A stretch of DNA of 64,000 bases from Nematostella vectensis (lineage: Eukaryota; Cnidaria; Anthozoa; Actiniaria; Edwardsiidae): assembly GCF_932526225.1 (NCBI RefSeq), contig NC_064038.1, forward strand, positions 4,650,001 to 4,714,000. Direction: 5' to 3'. Positions 12,336 to 22,600 of this stretch are shown here, in pieces (within the stretch, counting starts at the first letter, position 1; every line of letters begins with the position of its first letter). The notes beneath the pieces were generated by a model. That model did no database searches. It saw only the letters and a program-made list of their open reading frames with translations, and was not told the origin of the DNA. A program made the position numbers and the translations under genes.

Positions 12336-13605
12336 TTAAGATGGAACAAAACAGACATCAAAGCGTTTTTACTGTCATTTAATCAATTCAAAAATATAAA
12401 AAAAAAACAATCCCTTTCAAATAGACTATTCTTACAATCTAATTGTTTTACTGCATCTTTTTGGTGGTACATACACCACTCACAGACTGACATACATTGC
12501 ACCAAAATTTCTTCAACTCAATGCATCAACATTTCTTCAACTCAAATTTCTTTAACTCAACTCAAGAATTTCTCAAGATGAGGGTGGTGGGTGCCACCTT
12601 AAAAAATGAGCATCAAAATATGAAAAATAGGTCTGGGGGAAATTTGGACTCCTACACATTTCCTTTAAAACAGGAAGGACACCTCCCTCATGGTCCCCCA
12701 TTACAGTGTAAACAAGACAGGTTTGCCTACGAGTGCATTTGAATTATTGCTGCTCATATATGCGTATTGCAGCTTAGCTGTTTGCTTCGTGCTGGCATAC
12801 ATACTATATTGGTAATATATATTCCTTTATTTTTATCAAACGATTTAGTATTTACAAGATTTTTGTGGTGATGGGGATCTCAATGCTATAGAAATAATAT
12901 TTACAAAAAAGCTATTACTAGAATGTACTTTTCATGTGAAAATTAGAAAATTTATGAAAAAAATATGAAAAAATCCTAGGTTAGATACCTATTTGCTACA
13001 CTTGATACACCTTGTTGTATTTGCTACACCTTAAATAAATTGAAAAATGGAAATAACACTCAATCAATGAGTGAATTTAAACTGGTTTTCATAAACCTGT
13101 GAAACAAATGGAAATATTGAAAGTGTAATAAAGCCAGCACAAGGGAGATCAAATACATGAGAGTGTATTAGTGCTAAATAAGCTAAAGTGTGTTTCACAG
13201 CTTTATGAGAACCACTCATTATCTCCCTTGGCATGTACCCAGATTTGCTAGGGGTAGGGGGATGGTACACAGTCATGGGTGTTATATGGATACAGATTTG
13301 CAAGGGGGGGGGGATCATAAGAAATGATCTACCTTTTGGCATCTGAGATCCTGTGTACTCATCGCCATCTGTTCATTATCCTTTCCTTACAATGGTAGAA
13401 TACTAAACCAAACCTACTGTGCTCTAAATCTATGATAGTCGGACGAAAATTTCAAGAAAAAATTTGTCAAGTTCAAGGTACAAATGCTACTATAAATGAT
13501 GTATGGTATTGATGATTCCCAAAGCAAGGAAGAATATCAGAGAACATTTCCCATGGCACTAGTATGATACAGTGGTGCCCAACTAATCAACCTGTGATTC
13601 AAGCT
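12336..13605. other. AT-rich spacer between minisatellite and PTTG1IP A
   Basis: No supported ORF. It probably holds the 3' UTR of the convergent PTTG1IP gene on the minus strand. Matching spacers are 33236-34512 in unit B and 53766-55017 in unit C. Confidence 0.5.
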
Positions 13606-16600
13606 TTAGAGATTTTCATTTTCATCATCCGTATTAGTGAGAAGATGCTTCTCCTGGCTGCGCTGACGTTTTTTCTCCCTCCGTCTGATTCTGTCTTTCT
13701 CCCGTTTATATCCTTTCCTCCTCCGGATGCGGCGGTAACAGCAGTATATGCAACATCCAAGGCTGATGAGGATGACACCCACAAGTGACGGCACAACAAT
13801 GATCAACACATAGCCTGAAACAATCAAATTTATACATTACATCATCTCAGAGGAAAGAAAAGAGTGGTTTACCTCTCTCTTTCCCCGCTAGCAGAGGCCT
13901 CTTTTCTCTGTATTTCCCTGGGCTGGAGTTTGCAAGGAAAAGAGACCTCTGCCATGGGTTGCAAGTTCGTTTGATCAAACTGCCGTCCACCATCGTGGAT
14001 GGGAGATCCAGAGCGCATGCTCCATTTATTAATTACTGGCCACTATTTGAGCCCACAATGAATAGCTCATGTGAGAAGCGTATATCCACTGTGGGATAAT
14101 AATACTGCATTCAAAACGGCATCCTCCGTAGAAATATCACGTGACGAATTATAAAAGAAGCCATTCAATGCCTTATCTTCATTCAGAATTTCTTCTTTTT
14201 TGACTAACGAGTCAATCGACCGTTTACAGCTTTTGCATATTCTTCTGAAATTAGCTAATCTAAGTTTACCAAAAAGTTGTGTAACATTTTCTTAGAGTCC
14301 AACTGTGCGATATTTACATTGAAGAAACTTGCCTGTGCCCAGATGTCTTGAAACGTATTCCACAAACAAGACAAAACTTGTCTTTGCTGCGTTTGCTGTT
14401 CAATCTTTTTAGTGACGTTTTAGGTGATTGAAATTGAACAGATGTTTTCTTTTTTCGAAGAGGAGAACTAACCGGAGTTTGATTCATAATTTGCAACAAA
14501 AATTTGCATATTGACAGCTTTCTCGCGATGGTACGGGTTTTGGCACGGGGGGGACTGGGGGGTTTCATAGAAACGAGTGGGAGGCGCGAATCGCCCCTCC
14601 GGGCCTCCCAGCCCCGTCTCAGGCTTGGGAGGCGCGAATTTTTGCTTGAATTGCTCCCAATCCCCCCGTTTGGTCGTTCAATTATGCTTGTTTTCATGAC
14701 TTTGAAATTCTCTCGGGATTTCTCTGCTAAAGCAGCAACGATAGGGCGATGCCATTGAGGGAATACGGCGATAAATGGCATCATGTATCTCATTCTATCG
14801 AACGCTCGATCATCGGCCATAGGTCTACGATTTTACGGCAGTCCTTGTTTGCCACAGAAGCCTCCTGTTTCCGAAATACAGTTTCAGAGAGGCGATCGAA
14901 CTCTTTAAAAACACCATCTACAAAGGCATCCTCCTCTTTCCCATCGGTTGTTACTGAAAGTTTCCAGCCAATCATTTCAGATCTAATTTCATGTTTGAGT
15001 CGAGCCGCCATCTTGGATAATTGAGCTTGGTACGTCATGACATACGTTTTTAAGAACTTTCTGACTCGCATTCTAATGAATAAAGCTGTTATGAAGTATC
15101 ATGGCTATATTTTTCCAATAATGCAGTTCGAACCCCCAAGGACTTGCAATTAGACCTCCGTCTGTCCTGTGGTATACCGAGCGTTCGAAGCATGAAGTGC
15201 GGAAAAGATTATTGCGGGTGGCTAGAGGTCGGCCACGCAAACACGTGCGGCCAGAGGTGCATGGACACCTACTGCAAGGTGCACCTCCAAAGGCTCCGTA
15301 AGGGCAGCCCCCTCCCCGTGCCGTGCAGGATCTGCGGCATAGGGACTCAGTCGGAGACGCGGTTGTGCCGCCCCTGCGGAGCGAATCGTGAAGGGCAGAG
15401 GATGCGTGGCGTCGAGAGGCGCGCTCGGGAATGGTTCGCACTCGTTCTGTCTGACATCGCAGCCCGCGGTACGGGCAATTAGAAACTGGGTGGCACAAGG
15501 CATACCCAAACACTCGTCCCGCCGGCTGTGATACGGGCAATTAGAGACTGGGTGGCACAAGGTGTACCCAAACACTCGTCCCGCCGGCTGTGATACGGGC
15601 AATTAGAGACTGGGTGGCACAAGGTGTACCCAAACACTCGTCCCGCCGGTTGTGATACGGGCAGTTAGAGACTGGGTGGCACAAGGTGTGCCCAAACATG
15701 GACGCTTACATAGAGGAGGTTCTCAATAGCATGCGTGACAAAGAGGCGCCCGCCTTGCTGGCAGGGCTGGTCCAGAACATCCTGGACGAGGACATCCCCG
15801 ACGATGTCAAACACAAGCTGCTTAAGCCGCTCGTACCGGCGAAAGTGTGGACAGAGGAAGTCTGGCGCGAGTTCGACCCTTTGCTGCCGGGACGGCGGCA
15901 AAAGGGCCCAGAGAGCTTAGACCCCGAGAAGTACTATTCTCTCTTCGCCGGGGGCGCCCATCTTCGGTTCCCAAGCGTGGATGCCACTCTTCGGGGCCGA
16001 GACATAAGCGCCGGTGTTTACCAGGAGATACGAGATCTTGGTGGAGCAGGTGTCATTGCTCTAAAGCCGGTTATGCGGGGTCCTGACATTAATGACGATG
16101 GCTCGGCGTGGTGGGTCTCGCACGAGCGGGAGTCTCTGCGGGCAAACGCAGTGTTGCCACCGGTGCTCGAGATGGTGGACCCCGACCGGCGCTACAGACT
16201 CTTAACGGTCGTTGGTAAGGCCCCCGCAGAGCCATTGGCGCCAATCACAGAGGAGGAAGGGCGCTTGGAGTACAAGATCGGTGGGTCGTTAGTCAAAAGA
16301 GGGGGCCAAATCGCAGTCGGTGCCCTGGAAGGCATCGATGCGGGTATTTGGGAGAAAGGACGAGAGTACCTCGTCTACGTGAGATACGAGCTTCGCCCTC
16401 TACCTGAGCAAAGTGGTGAGCCTGGGCCAATGTTTGAGCGAGAGGGGAGTGACGCCTTCGCTAACTGTGTTGTGATCTATGTTGCCGACTTCTTGAGGAA
16501 TCGCGGCACCTCGCGCTCCCTTGGTCTAACCAAGACACGAGGCAAGATCCTCGAGCGATTCGACAAGAAGCTGGCCACTACGGGATGCACCAAAGAAGAC

Positions 16601-19600
16601 CTCTTTGAGATGGAAAAGAAGCTCGAGGTAAAGCTAGTAGCCGTGGACGCCCTGGGTAACGTCCTGTGGGACTCGGGGAAGTACACGGCCTAGACTTCGA
16701 GGCTGAGGGGGATCTTTGTTCGTTATGTCAGGGGAAGGCAGCGCCTCGCGCTACCAGTGCCGCCACAAAAACGCGCGAGGCAGAAGTGCGAGAGGTGCTC
16801 AATCGCTTTATAAACAGGGCGATCCCCAGAAGCACGAGGGTCTGGCTGTGTGGGCGCGTTATAGTCACGCACGAAGGCAAACTGTACCGATCGGGACAAG
16901 ACGGATGGGCTATCGACAGGGCGTTTACATACGAGACTGGATATGATCCTCAATGGCTCCCTGATGACCACCAAGCCTACCAAGAGTACACCGAAGCCAC
17001 GCACTCGATAGGCGGTGCAATAGGGTATCGCTTCAAGAAGTTGACCCAAAGAGAGAACATCAGGCCAACGCCTCTAAAATACAGGGACGTCTGGCGAGCG
17101 GCGCAGGTTGAGTCCAAAGTGTGGAATAGCAAGGAAAACATAGGGGCGCAGCCTCATGCGCACATCGACATGAGTGCGGCGTACCTAGGATGCGAGGACA
17201 GTGTCTTCGGCGGCGCCTCGGACGCCATTGATCTGGTACGGAAATACGGCTTCCCTACGAACGTGTATCGTATCGCGGATGTTGTGGGACAGCCATTGAG
17301 CGAGGTTCTTCAACTAACCGGGGCCATTCAGCTGACCGAGTGGGAGTTCTCTGAGGCCTGCCACCCCTACACTTCCGGGAGGGTGGGGCAGCACTTGGAG
17401 CGTAACGAGGGCTGGATCACCACGCCAGAGCTCAAGGACCTGTAAGACTCGGGTGACCTCGTCATGGCCACGGCGAGGGAGGTGTTGTATAGCGTCGGAA
17501 AAACGGACTCCATCAAGTTCCCCCACTCCATCGCGTGCCGCCCCGGCGGCGAAGACTCGCAGTACCCTGAGGGTCGATATCTCGCTGTCCGTTTCGTAGG
17601 CAAGTGCGCTCGCTATGGCGACGAGTCCTCGATCGTAGACCGCGCCCGTGAAGAAGCCGCGTATCTGACAAACCTCCTTGTGGGCACCGACCACTTATTT
17701 AACTTCAGCCTTCATGTACTCTTTCATCTTCTCTTCTGAGAGCTCCGCGCCGTAGTCATGCAGGATAGCTTTCATGTCCGCCTTGCTCGGGGTATAGAAG
17801 ACCACCAAGGCCGCGATGTTCTCACGGAACGGCTTAGTGATGCTGGTGAGCTGCTGCGTGGTCACCCACACGCTAATACCCACGTGGCGCGCGCTGAACG
17901 CCAAGTTGACGAGCTGGTCAGAGCGCCTCTTTACGTCTTTCGAGGCCGCACAGTCGTCGAGTATGATTAGCGTATTAGTGCCTTCGAAGAGAGCGGAGAC
18001 AAACCTCAGCAGTATGTCGATCTGACCCGCCTCAGGTGCGATGACAAACAGACGATTGTCGCCCTCGCCGAAGCCGTCGTATGTTTTGTTGTAGACAAAG
18101 GTAGGGCACATGAGTACGATGTAGTCAAACTTGCCCCGGAAAGGGCCGCGCAGCCGGTCCACTATGAATCGGGTCTTCCCGCATGACGTCGGGCCCACGA
18201 TGAGAGCGTTAAATGGGATGTTTTTCGGGTCCATCCCGCGCAGAAACTGTCTGTGCTCAGTATTGTATGGACTCTAGCTGTCCGTTCAAAAGGTTCATTT
18301 GGGCGTCGGCCACCACAAACACGTGACAGTTTACGGTACCCGTGCCGCTTGCCGTGCGTTTTATCTCGAGGTGCACACCGTCGCGGGTATTGAGCAATTG
18401 GAGACCACCCCCATGGATAGCACTGTCGTCCGTCGTTCAAAGGTCGATCCACAGAGCAAACTTGTTATCGCCATAGAACGACTCGGGGCCGATTGCCGAG
18501 GCGGCAGGTGCTCCGTTGTGCCCCCCCGGGGAGGGGCGGACGAACCGCCTTTTCGCCTCCCTCCAGAAATCCGTGGGGCGCAGCCCCTGGCTGAAGACCT
18601 TGTTTGGCATGCCGTCGATTGTAACGCGAACGCTCTTGATGTCGGGGTACACGAACTTCTCAGAGTCGCGAGCCCCTGCTGTGTATGGCTCCACAAAGAG
18701 GAGCAACAGACCACTCATAGAACTTCGCGGCAGGCTGACACTCTCGTTGATTATGCTGTCCGTCCCTTTGCTAATCATGGAGGTCTTGTGAAGGTTCACT
18801 TGATTGTAGAAGAACGTTGTGCCGTTTTGGTAGGCGGCGGCTGCAGACCTCGCGAGGTTGTTGTCCCTCAGGCTTTCGTATTCCAGCTCTAGATTTTTGA
18901 TGCCATAGGATAATTTGGTAGCATCGCTTCCGACTACTACCTGGTCAACCGTTGCGAGCGTGATCTCGAAGAGCAGCGCCTCGGAGAGCGCCCTTGGGTA
19001 CAGTACGCCGTGGTCCGTCAGCAGAGAATGGTCTAGCGGGACGGTGTACTTCGCCCCGTGGGCGGCGTTTAGAGCGTTCTCCTTGGCGTTACTAGCCGCT
19101 TTATCGCCAGCCTTGGAGCGAAGATTGCGCATGTTTTCTGACTGTATGCCCTGCTCCAGGCGGTCCTCTCTCTCGATCATGGACAGGTAAAGCTCCTCAT
19201 ACGTCTTGAAGACGTCGTAGCGGTTGGTGTCCTGGAGCGTTTTTCCTGCAAACGTGATTTTCAGGCGGCTCACAAGATTTCGGCCGACGTTGTTCACGAC
19301 GGTATTATTCTCTTGGCCTGAGACGGAGAGATCGAGACCGACCCTCAAGGAGCCAGGCACGAGCGTGACGCCTTCCGATAGCTTTGGGACCGCCACATAT
19401 AGCGTCTCGCCTGGGGAGGCCGTCGACGGGTTGAGAGTGACCCGGTGAACAGTTCTCTCGGCTTTCAACCCCAGAGTTCTGCGTGTTCGTTGGGGGTCAA
19501 GTTTATCTCTGACTGACATCCCTATTACGTATATTATATGTCATATACGTATGTGTACATAAAGTACGAAGCCGCGTGGCTATGGTGCGGACTGTTAGAC

Positions 19601-22600
19601 ATGTCTAATATAGCATAGCACGAGTTATGCGCACGCATCATGGGTGATGTTGACGTTGACATTGACGATACCTTGCCGGGTGCGTCCGCCGATCGCGGAG
19701 CGGGGGACAACGAGACGACACCCCTTATCCCGTTTGGCCCCGACGATGGGGAGTCGATCCCAATGACGAGCACGTCATCTCGTATGCATGCTGCGCATAG
19801 CATGGCTACGCAAAGCGCAACGCAAACGACCGCTGAAACCTCGTTCATCACAGAGGGTGCAGCGAGAAGACTCGGTCTCCAGTCCCTCAGGGAGGAATAC
19901 CCAGACCTTAACGAGAATCTGATACGGTTCCTGTCAGACCGGAGGGGAAAGACGCTAATACAGCTTCGCAACCTCGACAAAGGAGGTTGGACTAAACAAA
20001 GACAGCTGTTCAATGAGGACCGGGGCGTTTGACAGGACGTTGCAAAGCTGAAAGGCTTCAAGCTGGCGATGGGGTCCGTGGCAGAGATAGACGCGGTCAT
20101 CTAGGAGAACACAGAACGAGTCCAAGAGCTGCAAGGGGTGGTAGCCACAGACAGGGAGACCATCGACGACCCTAACACGCCAGAGAGTCGCCGCCAAGAG
20201 GCCCGTGAGCGCAACGAGGAGAGGCTGTCCGAGATTGGCGAACTAGAACGCGAAAACCGAGAGTTCGAGAACCAAAAGCCGCTAAGCGAGCGCATCAAAG
20301 CCATCTTCAAAAAGCACGGCTTTACCGTCACCGCTATAGGGTTGGCCGTAGCGACGACGATCGCGGCCATTGTGAAGTCGCTCGGCAGGTCGCTCTCCTC
20401 CGTGGCCGAGGGGTCGGTAACGGGCTTAAGGCTATCGGGAAAAAGCTAGGCGAGCTTCTCCTTGGGCTAGTAGGCAGCATCGCGAACTTCGTGTTTAAGG
20501 CTGCAGGGGAAGCGGTGAAATTCCTTGGCGAAAATGCGTGGCTGCTCATTATAGCCGTAGCCGCGTTCTTGGTTCGTCGAATGCTAAGCAATCATCGGAA
20601 CAAGTAATACGCCGCGGCCGCCACGAGCACCGACAACCCCACCTCGAGGGCGGTGTGGTCACTCTTTTCGCCCGACGTGCTATGCGCAGCCTGTCGTGCC
20701 GACGCCGGAACGGCACCGGCGCCGCCCAGGTCCGGGGCAGCCGCGCCCTCCGCGTGCACTTTCGCAGGGGCGCTTTGCCGCCGGGGCGGCACGTGGTCAG
20801 TCGCGTGTTGCACCCTAGGATGCCCACCGGCCATGTTATGAGCGGTGTTGATCGCGTTTGCGCCGAGCTTCATGGAGTCCGTGGCTTTCTGCAGCTTATT
20901 GTTGTAGCCCACGACGCTTTGCGTGTTTATCACCAGATCGCTCGGCATCAGCCACACACCTGGTGCAACCGCAAGACTCAGTCTCACCTTGGCCTCCTGC
21001 ACGGCTAACTGGTACCTTTGCACGCTTTGAGTTTTCTATGATCGCTTTCTATGATCGCGTCTTCGAGCAGCTCCGTGAACTCCGCCTGCGCCTCCATGGC
21101 CGGCCCACCGGCCCCTGCGATGGAGGAACGGACGTTTACCTGTGCACCAAGCACCGTGTAGACGAACGCCTCGACCGAGCGGTCGAGTCTCCCTAGCCCT
21201 GCTTTTGTCAGCCCCTCGCCTTTGGGAGGCGCAAACCAGCTATATTGCACGCCCCCGTGGTCGTCGTTGCGTATGTAACCCACCTGCTTCCCACTATTGT
21301 ACGTCCCACCTTCGTCGCTAAACAGATTGAGGTGGCTCGGGTACTCATCCGCCGCCGTGTCGTAGCCGCGGATCACGTGCACGTTGCGATACCCCTCCCC
21401 CGGGTAGAACACAAACACATCGCCTAGCCCGTGGTTCCGCCCGCCTTTCCATCGGAAGTCCGGCTTACGCGGCAAACCGAACTCTATGCACAGACGCTCG
21501 AAAGCGGCCTTCTTGTAGGGGTTACCTTTTTGCGCGAACGTGTTGTCGCCAGGCAGGGGGACGCCGAGCTCGTAGAGTATCCTCCTTGTGGTGAAGTAGA
21601 CGTGAAACCTTAGAAATCCCCTGATGACAGAGGGGAGCGTGGCGAAAGTGGGGTCAGTTAGGGACACCCCACAACCGGCGGTTGCGCACCAGACCGCAAA
21701 GTTGAGTTGCTGTGGCCAGTACCCATAGGAAGGCTCCGATAGCCACCGGCGAGACTCCTTGGCGGACTTGTGCGTGACTACTGTCTCTTTGAATATGTCT
21801 CGGACCCTAGTCGTGAATGATTTGTCCTCAGCCACGTGTATCTCCAGCTGCGTGAGTAGTGGGGTGATGTCTGAGGCCGTGCTCTCCACGGGGGTCGCGG
21901 GCACGACGTAGAGCAGCTTTTGCGCGAGGGTCAGAGACCTAGGGAAACCTAGGGAAACCGGTTTTTTGGCTTGTTCGGCTATAGCGTGTTTGATATGTTC
22001 GGCTATAGAGGCTCCCGCCGCAACTGCCGCCTTCTTCGTCTCCTCCTCCTTCCTTCGGGGGACCTCGTTCAGCATCTGCCAGCCTTCCCAATCCATGCTC
22101 AACCCTATTAAACACGAAGGCGGGCTATGTTCAACACAATGGTGGTCCTACACGCTGAGTTCACCTCCGGTGAACTGACGCTCTTCTTCGGGCAGCCGAT
22201 AAGACGCCCACGCTTTGTGGCGCTCCGGCAGTGCTCGCTGTTTAACAGCTGGTATAATCTCGAGAGGGAGCAGCAGATAACGACTATAGCCTCCCTCCCG
22301 CCCATCGCTACTCTGCCAGCCGGGCACCACACGGCCGAGTCCATCGTGGAAACGATCAACCGCGCTAAAAGCCAGATTCTGACCGCGAAGCTGGATCCCC
22401 TCACCGGGAAGATCACGCTCACGTCCAATGGCGTTGCGTTCCTGAATGCCGAGCTTTGCGCACTATTTGGCCTAGAGGCTAAAGACGATCAGTTGGGTGG
22501 GCGGGGCCTCGCAATGCCCTTGGGGGTCCCCCCACTTAAGGTGGCTTTGCCGAAAATAGAGGCCCTCTACGTCTTCTGCGATATCGTAGACCGCACGCAA

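Noticed and set aside
12497-12742. Phe/Asn-rich 81-codon ORF
   Set aside because: Made of short repeats of CATTTCTTCAACTCAA; not preserved as an open frame of equal length in units B and C.
14314-14820. 168-codon minus-strand ORF
   Set aside because: It runs across the element's left boundary and terminal repeat into host pseudogene sequence; a chance fusion of three unrelated pieces.
18299-18892. Plus-strand ORF of 197 codons opposite the capsid-like gene
   Set aside because: A shadow of GC-rich coding sequence on the other strand; the minus strand carries the conserved frame.
21245-21613. Plus-strand ORFs opposite the 505-aa gene
   Set aside because: Antisense shadows; the 505-aa frame is intact and continuous in unit B.
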